The notes under the pieces were generated by a model. It ran no database searches. It worked only from the letters and a program-made list of their open reading frames with translations, and was not told the DNA's origin. Of a DNA stretch of 38,151 bases, positions 24,716 through 32,848 are shown piece by piece. How positions within the stretch are numbered: the stretch's first letter is position 1; each line of letters starts with the position of its first letter. Source of the DNA: Chthoniobacterales bacterium (lineage in GTDB: Bacteria > Verrucomicrobiota > Verrucomicrobiia > Chthoniobacterales > JACTMZ01); contig VEQL01000025.1 of the NCBI GenBank assembly GCA_018883245.1, positions 1 through 38,151 on the forward strand, read 5' to 3'. The position numbers and the translations under genes are program-made.

Positions 24716-25495
24716 TCAAGTGTATCTGCGCCAGACGTCCGCCGAGACGCCCTTCTCTCTTTTGAATACTCGGCAAAAATCCTCGACGCTTTGAAAACCG
24801 CACTCCCGCGCCACCTGAACGAGCTTGTCATCGGTGTTCGCCAGAATCTCGCTGGCGCGCTCGATCTGGATTTGCTTCATGAGCCGGCGCGGGGAAACTC
24901 CGCGAAGTTTTTTGCAGATCAAACGCAAGTTGGCTCCGCTCATGTGGACGGCTTCTGCCACCTCTTCGACCAACGGATTGCGCGCGAGGTGGATGGAATA
25001 CCAAGCCATGGCCCGCTCAAGCCGGTCCTCATCGCGCTGATGGTAAGGCAGGGAGGCTTGGAGTTTCTGGTCCTTGAGCACCATGAGGGAGAGCGTGAGC
25101 AGTGCGCGCTCGCAATGCATGGCGCTGAATTGGTTGGGCCGGCGGAAGTGCACCTCCAGACTTTTGGCCAAATCGATGACTTCGCCGCATTCTTTCGGGG
25201 TAAGCTTCACCGCGATAAAGTCGCGGGTTCCGAGCGCTTGTTTCACGGGCGGGGGAACACTCGAGAAGTGAAACGCCGCGCGAAGGCACTGCTTGCCATC
25301 GCCTCGCCATCCGTAGCTCGTTTTCGCTTTGAGGAGCCAAAGTGTCCGTTGCCGCAGGATGGGTTTCTCCATGTTCGAAAAAAAAGGCGCTGCCGCCCCC
25401 CGCGTCACCGCATAAAACTCCCAGTTCATGCGCGAGAAGAGAGGAACCGGGGATGTTGTGAAATTTCTTCGGCCAATGGCCACATACCGGAGCAT
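24716..25495 (-). CDS. AraC-family transcriptional regulator
   Basis: 259 residues from the ATG at 25495 (MLRYVAIGRRNF); AAAGGAGG at 25519-25512 lies upstream, rather far (16 bases). A longer reading to 25549 would cross this site. The N-terminus (RMNWEFYAVTRGAAAP) is an AraC sensor domain. The C-terminus has both HTH units: VEEVAEAVHMSGANLRLICK and LVQVARECGFQSVEDFCRVF. It is divergent from the SLC45-like transporter with 119 bases between the starts, so that gene and the following ones are its likely targets. Confidence 0.9.
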   Translation of the reverse strand: MLRYVAIGRRNFTTSPVPLFSRMNWEFYAVTRGAAAPFFSNMEKPILRQRTLWLLKAKTSYGWRGDGKQCLRAAFHFSSVPPPVKQALGTRDFIAVKLTPKECGEVIDLAKSLEVHFRRPNQFSAMHCERALLTLSLMVLKDQKLQASLPYHQRDEDRLERAMAWYSIHLARNPLVEEVAEAVHMSGANLRLICKKLRGVSPRRLMKQIQIERASEILANTDDKLVQVARECGFQSVEDFCRVFKREKGVSADVWRRYT

Positions 25496-25614
25496 CCCAC
25501 CCGTATAGACCTGCCTCCTTTGTATCGTCAACCGGGTTGCGCCCGCCACGCAGACCGGCCAAAGGACGACTGGCTGCCTTTCCGTCGTGCCGCCGCGGAG
25601 GATCCGTCAAAGCC

Positions 25615-26982
25615 GTGAATTTCCTCCGGCGTCAAAACCCGGTCGGCCCCGGGAAAACCTGGAAGGTCGGCACGCTGACCTACACGGCCGGCGGTCTGGT
25701 CGTGCTCTTTTTCTGGCTCCTCCTCGGGGATTTTGCGTGGAGCATCAAGCAGCGCGCGGTGGATCCCGTTGCGCAGCTGCTGCTCAAAAAACACGAGGCT
25801 ACCGACATTCTTGTTGGCATTTTGGTCGGGTCCGTTCCCTCCGCTCTGGGCATGCTGCTTGGACCGGTGGTCGGGGTGCTCTCCGACCGGCATCGCGGGC
25901 GGCGGGGACGAAGGATTCCGTTCCTGTTGCTACCGACACCCTTTGCGGCCCTGTCGATGGCGGGGGTGGCGTTCACACCTTTGATCGGACGATGGCTGAA
26001 TACAGCACTCGGAGAGCATTCGCCCGGTGAAAACGCCTGCGTCGTCTTGGTCTTCGCCGTTTTCTGGGTCATTTTCGAGTTCGCCACCACCATCGCCAAT
26101 GCGGTTTTCACCGCGCTGATCAACGACGTCGTTCCGCAGCAGTTGCTGGGCCGTTTCTTCGGGTTGTTTCGCGCTATCAGCCTGCTCGCCGGCATTCTCT
26201 TCAATCTCGTGTTGATGGGAAAAGCCGAGTCCCACTACATGGAAATTTTTCTGGGCCTGGGACTTTTCTACGGGATCGGCTTCACTGTCATGTGCCTCAA
26301 GGTCACAGAGGGTGACTACCCGCCGCCGCCTGAACGCGCGCCCAATCCCTGGCGGGGCATTTTGCAATACCTCAGGGAGTCTTTCACCCATCCCTACTAT
26401 CTCTGGGTTTTTTTGGCGATGGCGCTGGCTATCCTTTCTTTCGGCCCGGTGAACTCCTTCAGCGTGTTTTACGCCCGCAGCATCGGAGTCGGTATGGATG
26501 ATTACGGAAGGTATCTGGCCATCACCTACTTGGTGTCGCTGGTCATTTCGTATACGCTTGGATCATTGGCCGACCGCTTCCATCCCTTGCGCATGGCGAT
26601 CGGTGCCATGGTCGGGTATGCACTCGTGGCCCTCTATGGCTGGATTTTCGCGCGAAGCCAGGGGACTTTCGCCGTCCTGTTCATTCTGCACGGAGTGCTC
26701 TCCGGCATCTATCTCACGGGAGCCGCATCGCTGGGCCAGAGGCTTTTTCCAAAAGCGCAGTTTGCTCAATTCGCGTCTGCGGCCGGCATCCTGGCCTCGG
26801 TGTGCTACATGATATTGCCTCCGGCGGTCGGGCTGGTTCTTGAAATGACCGGACACCAATATCATCTCACCTTCCTGATGGGCGGTCTGCTGGCGATTAT
26901 CTCCGTCGCGGTTTTGTTGGTGGTCTACCGGAAGTTCCTCGCGCTCGGCGGAGACGCCGACTACGAGGCGCCAACCCCTTGA
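25615..26982 (+). CDS. MFS sugar transporter, SLC45/GPH-like
   Basis: 455 residues from a GTG at 25615, with GGAGG at 25597-25601 supporting this start. About 12 membrane helices. The loop LSDRHRGRRGRRIPFLL between helices 2 and 3 has the D-R-x-GRR-P pattern of sucrose/maltose-type (SLC45) and GPH carriers. It is distinct from the two GPH transporters at 7638 and 17571. It probably imports a disaccharide produced by the DUF4450 or DUF5703 enzymes; this is inferred from position. Confidence 0.88.
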   Translation: MNFLRRQNPVGPGKTWKVGTLTYTAGGLVVLFFWLLLGDFAWSIKQRAVDPVAQLLLKKHEATDILVGILVGSVPSALGMLLGPVVGVLSDRHRGRRGRRIPFLLLPTPFAALSMAGVAFTPLIGRWLNTALGEHSPGENACVVLVFAVFWVIFEFATTIANAVFTALINDVVPQQLLGRFFGLFRAISLLAGILFNLVLMGKAESHYMEIFLGLGLFYGIGFTVMCLKVTEGDYPPPPERAPNPWRGILQYLRESFTHPYYLWVFLAMALAILSFGPVNSFSVFYARSIGVGMDDYGRYLAITYLVSLVISYTLGSLADRFHPLRMAIGAMVGYALVALYGWIFARSQGTFAVLFILHGVLSGIYLTGAASLGQRLFPKAQFAQFASAAGILASVCYMILPPAVGLVLEMTGHQYHLTFLMGGLLAIISVAVLLVVYRKFLALGGDADYEAPTP

Positions 26983-27111
26983 GAGTGAACCGTCGCCGAT
27001 GGAGTGCGAAATTGTTAATTGTCTTTTCGGTGCGGTGGATTGATTTGCGGCATCAGTGCGCGGATCTTTGGCAGGCCCGCTAAAGGAGCGGCCAACGCAC
27101 TCTCCGTCGAT

Positions 27112-28527
27112 ATGCCCCTCACCTTTCTGCATAAAGGAGCCCTGACCCGCGCCGGACTCATCCTCGCCGCGCCATTCCTGCTCAAGGCCCGCTCCTTGGC
27201 TGCCGAACCGGAAAAAAATCCGGCTCCCCATGATGGCAATCCCCTGCTGTTCCAAGTCACCGACCGCCGTCCGAATTTGATCGAGGCGCCATTGGTCAAA
27301 CCTTGGAAAACTGTTCCGCTCAACGAACCTCATGGTGGATCGTGGGTTGTCACCGGCGATCTCGACGGGGATGGCGAAATCGAACTCGTCAGTGCCCGCG
27401 ATTTGAGCTGGTGGACCGGACCTCACGACAAAGGCGGGACGCCGGTTCATCATGCCTGTTCCGTGGCTGTGCAGAAGCTTGACGGGACTTTGCTCTGGAC
27501 TTGGGGCGAACCGGGAAAAGGAGAGAGGCAGGCCAAAAATGACGTGCCTTGCCAGGTCTACGATTGGAACGGGGACGGCAAAAACGAGGTTGTCGTCATC
27601 GGGTCGAAGGAACTCATGATTTTCGAGGGGGCCACCGGAAAACTGCTGCACTCATTTCCCATTCCGGCTTTTGCGAGTGACTGTGTCATCGCGGCGGATC
27701 TCACCGGAGATGGAAAGGCCGATGACTTCATCCTCAAGGACCGCTACTTCCAAATGTGGGGCATGCGTTCGGATGGAAAGATCCTCTGGGAATCTCCACG
27801 CACGGCTTTGATCGAGGGGCCTTTCCATCTCGGCCATCGCCCAACCTCAGTGGATGTCAACGGCGATGGGGCGAACGAGATTTTTGCCGGATTCTTCATG
27901 CTCAACCCCGATGGAACCCGGCTCTGGGATGCGGTTGGAACCAATCAGAAAAAAGTCATCGGTTGCCACATGGACGGAAGCGCGATCATTCGCACGGGCA
28001 GCCATCCCGATGACGTCCGCCTTGCTTTCACGTATTGCAGCGGAAGCGGAATAGGGTTGGTGGATGGTGCCGGCCAAATCCGCGCGGAGGTTACCGGCCC
28101 GCATTACGAATCGGTCAAAAGCGGGAACATTTTCCCCGGACGTCCCGCCCCCCATTTAGGAGTCGATATCGATCGTGCGCCCATGGCGATCGACCTCTTC
28201 GACGCGAATCTGGTCCTGCTCGGACGTTTGAATCTCGACTACGGAAGATTCTTCGGTCTGGTGGACTGGGACGGCGACGGCTTTGACGAACTGGCCAACG
28301 CCGACAACGGGGGCATCTACAACCACGAAGGCAAAAAAATCGCGGGGTTGGACTTGGGCGGAGACAAGGGTCGCTTTATCCAGGTTGCAGACCTAGACGG
28401 GGATGGCATCAGGGATTTGCTGGTGGTCGGTTCACGCATGGACAAAGTGTATTTGTTCAAAAACCATCACGGGGCCCCGGGCAAGGATGTCCTCCTTGGG
28501 ACCGGAAAAAATTTCACCCACTACTAA
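27112..28527 (+). CDS. Secreted FG-GAP/VCBS repeat (calcium-binding propeller) protein
   Basis: 471 residues from the ATG at 27112, which gives a hydrophobic leader (RAGLILAAPFLLKARSLA-A). AAAGGAG at 27082 is too far upstream to decide the start. At least five calcium-loop motifs of the D-x-D/N-G-D-G type are visible: GDLDGDGEIELV, YDWNGDGKNEVVV, ADLTGDGKADDF, VDVNGDGANEIF, VDWDGDGFDELA and ADLDGDGIRDLLVV. They are spaced 50-100 residues apart as in seven- or eight-bladed FG-GAP propellers. Such proteins bind glycans or act as lyases (rhamnogalacturonan lyases have this fold), but no catalytic site is recognised. The 28553 gene follows after 25 bases. Confidence 0.72.
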   Translation: MPLTFLHKGALTRAGLILAAPFLLKARSLAAEPEKNPAPHDGNPLLFQVTDRRPNLIEAPLVKPWKTVPLNEPHGGSWVVTGDLDGDGEIELVSARDLSWWTGPHDKGGTPVHHACSVAVQKLDGTLLWTWGEPGKGERQAKNDVPCQVYDWNGDGKNEVVVIGSKELMIFEGATGKLLHSFPIPAFASDCVIAADLTGDGKADDFILKDRYFQMWGMRSDGKILWESPRTALIEGPFHLGHRPTSVDVNGDGANEIFAGFFMLNPDGTRLWDAVGTNQKKVIGCHMDGSAIIRTGSHPDDVRLAFTYCSGSGIGLVDGAGQIRAEVTGPHYESVKSGNIFPGRPAPHLGVDIDRAPMAIDLFDANLVLLGRLNLDYGRFFGLVDWDGDGFDELANADNGGIYNHEGKKIAGLDLGGDKGRFIQVADLDGDGIRDLLVVGSRMDKVYLFKNHHGAPGKDVLLGTGKNFTHY

Positions 28528-28552
28528 AGTAAGGCCCCCGAATGTGAAGCTT

Positions 28553-29203
28553 ATGAAACCACCTGTCCTTCGACCTCTCTTCCTCCTGATCCTTGCCGCA
28601 CCGCTTCGTGCGGACGTCACGGTTTCCACGATGGCCGACATGCCGGCGGAGAATGTGGCCATCGCCGTTGGCACGGAGGAGAGCACGATGGCGGTCAACA
28701 CACGGAATATGTCGAATACAGGGGGAGAGTATAAGGGAGTGGCCCAGTCTTTCCGCTGGAATCACGATGGCAAACTCACGGGCATCGGATTTTATCTGCA
28801 TCCCGACCAGTCCAACTATCCCTGGCGATCTCACGAAACCCAAAGCTATGTGCTCACCATTCATGCAGGAGACGGCCCGTCGCTGGCGGCAGCTTCCCAC
28901 GAACCCGTGGAGACACTTCACTTCACCATCCCGGGATCACAGATCAGCAATACCGGATCCAAATGGCTCTACTTGGAACTACGCGGAGTCGATCTGAAAA
29001 AGAACCAGTGGTATGGATTTCAAATCGGTCCGGACCTTGGAGCCACCGGAACCAACCGTCTGTTTTTCCAAATCTCCAACACTGACTACGAAGGCAATTC
29101 CCAAGCGCTCAATTTGGCCGAAACGCCAATACCCGCCGAGATCTCCTACTCCAATAATATGGGCCAAATAAAGGATCTCACCTTTTTCATGACCGCGGAA
29201 TGA
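28553..29203 (+). CDS. Small secreted beta-sandwich protein, function unknown
   Basis: 216 residues from the ATG at 28553; a GTG three codons upstream is possible. The N-terminus is a short signal peptide (PVLRPLFLLILAAPLRA-D). The body is rich in beta strands (GEYKGVAQSFRWNHDGKLTG, then YVLTIHAGDG and KNQWYGFQIG), with a pattern reminiscent of carbohydrate-binding or PEP-associated sandwich domains, but I do not recognise the family. It is 25 bases from the FG-GAP gene and likely cotranscribed. Confidence 0.6.
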   Translation: MKPPVLRPLFLLILAAPLRADVTVSTMADMPAENVAIAVGTEESTMAVNTRNMSNTGGEYKGVAQSFRWNHDGKLTGIGFYLHPDQSNYPWRSHETQSYVLTIHAGDGPSLAAASHEPVETLHFTIPGSQISNTGSKWLYLELRGVDLKKNQWYGFQIGPDLGATGTNRLFFQISNTDYEGNSQALNLAETPIPAEISYSNNMGQIKDLTFFMTAE

Positions 29204-29270
29204 CTTTCAGGACCCTTGTCCTGCATGCTCCCGGATTGCACGATCGCAGAGCAAGCGCCCAAACAACAAA

Positions 29271-29378
29271 GATCTGGCAGCTGAGGTTTTCGTCGCAGAC
29301 ATCCGCGATGCCTTGCAGATATCGGATGTTGCCGTGCCCGGATGGGCCTCGATCGTGCATCTGGCCGCGCTGGCCGGA
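29271..29378 (+). pseudogene. Possible scrap of a sugar-nucleotide epimerase
   Basis: The frame DLAAEVFVADIRDALQISD, followed by GWASIVHLAALAG, resembles the segment of extended SDR epimerases (G-D-I-R-D ... VHLAA-x-AG) that lines the NAD site. Only about 35 codons remain, ending exactly where the trpA relic begins. The match is short and could be chance. Confidence 0.3.
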
Positions 29379-29520
29379 GCAGGCGGCGATGGTCGCCACG
29401 GCTGCGGACGGCGGGATCGTCGGCTCCGCCATCGTCAAACAGGTGGAATTGAATTTGGAAAACCCGGCGCAGGCCGTCAAAGAATTCACGGCTCCGCTGA
29501 TTGCGGCGGTAAAGAAATGA
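29374..29520 (+). pseudogene. trpA: 3' relic of trpA (tryptophan synthase alpha chain)
   Basis: The frame PEQAAMVATAADGGIVGSAI, then VKQVELNLENPAQAVKEF and APLIAAVKK ending at a TGA, reproduces the last blade of TrpA: ISTPEQ, ADGVIVGSAIVK and the final amphipathic helix. The rest of the gene is absent. The TGA overlaps the ATG of the next gene (ATGA). The fragment seems to have been brought in by a rearrangement, and may now supply upstream sequence for translation of the DUF5703 gene. Confidence 0.65.
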
Positions 29521-31955
29521 ACCCACGCACGCGACATCTCACACACCTGCTGCCTCTTGTCATCGGCCTGCCGTGGCCGGTTCTCTGCGGAGCACAGCCT
29601 GCGGCTTTTCCCCCCGCACAATACAACGTGGTGTGGGACAGCCAGAGCGTGAATTCCTCGGAGTCGATGCCATGCGGTGGCGGAGACATCGGACTGAATG
29701 TGTGGGTCGAAAACGGCGACATTCTTTTCTACATCCAGCGCAGCGGCAGCCTGGCTGAGACCAACGAATACCTCAAACTCGGCCGCGTGCGGCTGCGGCT
29801 CGATCCGAATCCCTTCGCGGCGCAAAACCTCGGCTTCCGCCAGGAACTCAAACTGCGCGAGGGCTTCGTCGAGATCCATGGCAGCGCACCGGACGTGGAT
29901 GGTGAAGCGCTCGCGGCCACCGTGCGAATCTGGGTGGAGGTGCACCGCCCGGTAATCCATCTCGAAGTGGATGCCAGCCGTGAAATCAATGCCACCGCCA
30001 GTTATGAAAACTGGCGGCTTGAGGACGAGATGATCCCCAACAACAGCCGGCGGCGCTCGTTTTTCTGTCTGGCCGACTATCCCGGGAAGGTGAAGCTCAC
30101 CCGCGATCATGTGGCGCATGCCGATGGTGGCGTGATGTTCCACCATCGCAATCCCGGCGAGAACACGATCGTGGAAATGTTGCTCCGCCAGCAGGGACTT
30201 GAGGCATTCAGCAATGAAATCACCAATGACCTCCGCCACCGCACCTTCGGCGGCATCATGGTGGGCGAGGGATTTCAAGCAGCCGGCGAGGAGGATGGCA
30301 AATACCAGACCGCCGCCTTCCGAGCGTGGAAACTCCGTTCGGAACAACCCGCGCGCCGTCATCACCTGCGTGTCGTCACGCACATCGCCCAGACCGAGAC
30401 GCTGGAGGCCTGGAAAGATGGCCTGCTCGCCACCGCAGCCGCGTCCGCCGGCGATCCCTCCGAGGCGCGGGCCAGGACTCGGGCATGGTGGGCCGCTTTC
30501 TGGGACCGCAGTTGGCTCGTCATCCAGCCCTCCAAGCAGGATCCGTCCGACAGGGCCTGGCGCGTGGGCCGCAACTATGCGCTGTTCCGCTATCAACTCG
30601 GCTGCAACGCCTTTGGCGAATACCCCACCAAGTTCAACGGTGGAAACTTCACCTACGATGCCAATCTCGTTGGCGGCAAGGCCGCCACCTTCGGTCCGGA
30701 CTGGCGCGACTGGGGCGGCGGCGTGTTCACCGCTCAAAACCAGCGGTTGCTTCATTGGCCGATGCTCAAGGCCGGTGACTTCGACGCCATCCTCCCGCAG
30801 TTCGAACTCTACCGCAAGGCGCTGCCCGGCGCGCGGGCCCGCGTGCGCGCTCACTTCGGCCACGACGGCGCGGTCTATAGCGAATACATCGGCGTGCCGG
30901 GACTGGCACTGGGATCCGGCTACGGCTGGGAAAGCGGCAAACGCAAGCGCGGCACCGAGGTCCCATTCGGCGATCCGCGCGCCGACGCCAGCCGCGGCTA
31001 CAACGACTTCGTTGAAAAAGGCGTGATGGCCAACGACGCGATCTCCTACCACTGGGAATCACAGTTGGAACATGCGTGGATGATGCTCGAATACCACCGC
31101 TTCAGCGGTGCGGACATTTCCCAATACATGCCATTCATCGAAGAGGCCGTGATCTTTTTCGACGAACATTATCGCAAGCGCGAAAAAATGCGCTCCGGCC
31201 GCGAACTCGACGCCGACAACCGCCTCGTGATCCACCCCTCGACCGCCTGCGAATCCTACCGCGGCGCGAAGAACCCCGCTGACGTCATCGCCGGCTTGCA
31301 GGCCTGCCTCGAGGCCATGCTGCGCCTCGATCCATCGCTGCTCAAGCTGCGCGATGCGAATTACTACCGCGCTTTGCTCAAAACCCTGCCGCCCTTCAGC
31401 TACGGTGAGGTCAAAGGCGAGCGCATCTTCAAGCCGGCCAACAGCTGGAAACGCTACCAAAACGTGGAATGCCCGCAGTTCTATCCACTCTTCCCGTTCG
31501 ACCGCTTCAATCTGTTGGGAAGAGACCGCGATCACCTCGGAATTTTCCGCAGCACTTGGAAGCACGGCGAATTTCCCAAGGACAACATAATCAGTTGGCA
31601 CCAGGACGGCATCTTCTTCGCCCGCATGGGACTGACCGCCGAGGCCGCGGACTTCAACGCGCGCAAGCTCGATGACAGCCCGCGCCGTTTCCCCACCTTC
31701 TGGGGACCCGGCCACGACTGGGTGCCCGATCACAACTGGGGCGGCAGCGGCATGATCGGCCTGCAGGAAATGCTCATGCAGACCATAGGGGACGAGATCC
31801 GCCTGCTGCCCGCATGGCCGGCGGAGTGGGATGTCGATTTCAAACTCCACGCACCACGCCAGACCACCGTCGAAGGGCGGGTGCGCTCCGGCAAACTCAT
31901 CGACGTGAAAGTCACGCCCGAGTCCCGCCGCAGGGATCTGGTGATCGGCGGCTGA
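29517..31955 (+). CDS. Secreted DUF5703 / GH95-like glycoside hydrolase
   Basis: 812 residues from the ATG at 29517, with a signal peptide (LLPLVIGLPWPVLCGA-QP). Residues about 30-290 match DUF5703 (YNVVWDSQSVNSSESMPCGG, GDIGLNVWVENGDILFYI), a beta-sandwich that precedes an (alpha/alpha)6 barrel. The barrel (about 310-720) contains FGEYPTKFNGGNFTYD and NRLVIHPSTACESYRGA; GH95-like proteins have acidic and asparagine residues in these loops. A short beta domain ends the protein. It probably removes fucose- or galactose-like residues from a polysaccharide. A longer reading frame to 29313 crosses the trpA and epimerase relics and is not used. Confidence 0.8.
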   Translation: MNPRTRHLTHLLPLVIGLPWPVLCGAQPAAFPPAQYNVVWDSQSVNSSESMPCGGGDIGLNVWVENGDILFYIQRSGSLAETNEYLKLGRVRLRLDPNPFAAQNLGFRQELKLREGFVEIHGSAPDVDGEALAATVRIWVEVHRPVIHLEVDASREINATASYENWRLEDEMIPNNSRRRSFFCLADYPGKVKLTRDHVAHADGGVMFHHRNPGENTIVEMLLRQQGLEAFSNEITNDLRHRTFGGIMVGEGFQAAGEEDGKYQTAAFRAWKLRSEQPARRHHLRVVTHIAQTETLEAWKDGLLATAAASAGDPSEARARTRAWWAAFWDRSWLVIQPSKQDPSDRAWRVGRNYALFRYQLGCNAFGEYPTKFNGGNFTYDANLVGGKAATFGPDWRDWGGGVFTAQNQRLLHWPMLKAGDFDAILPQFELYRKALPGARARVRAHFGHDGAVYSEYIGVPGLALGSGYGWESGKRKRGTEVPFGDPRADASRGYNDFVEKGVMANDAISYHWESQLEHAWMMLEYHRFSGADISQYMPFIEEAVIFFDEHYRKREKMRSGRELDADNRLVIHPSTACESYRGAKNPADVIAGLQACLEAMLRLDPSLLKLRDANYYRALLKTLPPFSYGEVKGERIFKPANSWKRYQNVECPQFYPLFPFDRFNLLGRDRDHLGIFRSTWKHGEFPKDNIISWHQDGIFFARMGLTAEAADFNARKLDDSPRRFPTFWGPGHDWVPDHNWGGSGMIGLQEMLMQTIGDEIRLLPAWPAEWDVDFKLHAPRQTTVEGRVRSGKLIDVKVTPESRRRDLVIGG

Positions 31956-31958
31956 AAC

Positions 31959-31980
31959 GGTTGGATCTACCGATCCAGCC
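31959..31980. terminator. Possible two-way terminator hairpin
   Basis: A nine-pair stem with one G-T pair (GGTTGGATC / GATCCAGCC, loop TACC) lies four bases after the DUF5703 stop and overlaps the stop of the convergent gene. A T-run is missing on the plus strand and weak on the minus strand. Confidence 0.35.
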
Positions 31981-32326
31981 AGTCCCCGCCGGTGATTCTG
32001 CGGCTTTCAGCCACCGCGCCGAGCCATTCCCAGAACCCATGCCTCGCGTTGCGAACCATCCAGCAGCGTTGCCAGCACGCGGACGCGGGGTATTCCGCTC
32101 CTTCAAAGGCATCGAGCGCTTCCATCAACTCCGCGGACACTTGATAGATATCGCCGATGATTTCACCCGCCTTATCATCGAGAACAAGCCCCGGATACCA
32201 GTCGATCTGATAGAGCCTTCCTCTCGCCGTGGCCGGCGCCACAAACTCCGCGCCCGCCATGCGGAAGTGGTTCGATCCGCCGCGGCGCACCGTGCCATAA
32301 GACAAAGGCCTCGTCAGCGAGCGCAA
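31967..32326 (-). CDS. Gamma-glutamylcyclotransferase-like (AIG2/GGCT) protein
   Basis: About 119 residues. The family start YGTVRRGGSNHFRMAGAEFV is clear (Y-G-T-x-R-x-G holds the substrate loop). YQIDWYPGLVLDDKAGEIIG and ALDAFEGAEYP contain the catalytic-glutamate region typical of the fold. It may act on gamma-glutamyl peptides or amines. The start is uncertain: no ATG lies in this frame upstream of the YGT motif, only TTG at 32326. An ATG at 32330 reads MIALADEAFV in another frame, which would join the motif after one frameshift. The 5' end also abuts a relic on the other strand, so the gene may be damaged. Confidence 0.6.
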   Translation of the reverse strand: MRSLTRPLSYGTVRRGGSNHFRMAGAEFVAPATARGRLYQIDWYPGLVLDDKAGEIIGDIYQVSAELMEALDAFEGAEYPASACWQRCWMVRNARHGFWEWLGAVAESRRITGGDWLDR

Positions 32327-32343
32327 TCATCTCAACTCTGCGG

Positions 32344-32690
32344 CTTGTGGACGGCCTCGAAGGCCACGCACAACGGGTCTTCCACAAACCGGTGCCGCGC
32401 GAGGTGGTGATCCGATTCGATCAGCCGTGGGATGGAAACACCTGCGGTGAAGGCGTCATCTTCAAAGACGGAGCCCTCTACCAGCACTCGCTCGGCGCAG
32501 TTTTATAGCAATGTTATCCGCCCCTACCACCGTGCCCCCCATATCTATCCCGGGATGCCCGGTATGTATGACGATCGCGGGACGTCCGCAGAGCCCTTCC
32601 CCCCGCTTTGGACTTTCTGCCGGATGTCGAACTCCGCCGGAAACAGGTCAAAGTTCTTTGTAGATAGCATTGACCTTCGGCTTTGACCAC
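32344..32690 (+). pseudogene. Internally deleted paralogue of the GH32/43-like propeller gene
   Basis: Part one (32344-32508) reads LVDGLEGHAQRVFHKPVP, then VVIRFDQPWDGNTCGEGVIF and KDGALY, aligning with residues about 30-75 of the intact protein (IDQLSGVRLQIHTP, FDKPWEGPFSGMV). After a frame change near 32495, part two reads FYSNVIRPYHRAPHIYPG, aligning with YTNQTSPYFRAPHLY, about residue 260. A further frame gives LPDVELRRKQ. So the middle is gone and at least two frameshifts follow. The stretch 32690-32783 holds nothing recognised. Confidence 0.7.
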
Positions 32691-32783
32691 GAGCCAGGCG
32701 CCTGAAAAATACCTAAACGCGCAAGACCCTGTTTCTAAACAGCGTGAAGGAAAAGGACGTAAATGGAATGTGCCGATGGCGGC

Positions 32784-32812
32784 TTGCACCTCCAGGCTAG
32801 GCGGCATAGGGT
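32784..32812 (+). promoter_or_regulatory. Candidate sigma-70-type promoter of the desaturase gene
   Basis: TTGCAC (32784-32789), a 17-base spacer and TAGGGT (32807-32812) lie 36 bases before the ATG at 32849. The -10 match is weak. Confidence 0.3.
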
Positions 32813-32848
32813 ATTTCCGCGCCATTTGGGTGCGCCCACAACTTCACC

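Noticed and set aside
29187-31052. A 621-codon minus-strand frame opposite the DUF5703 gene
   Set aside because: Ala/Val/Gly-rich antisense shadow without motifs; the plus strand is clearly coding.
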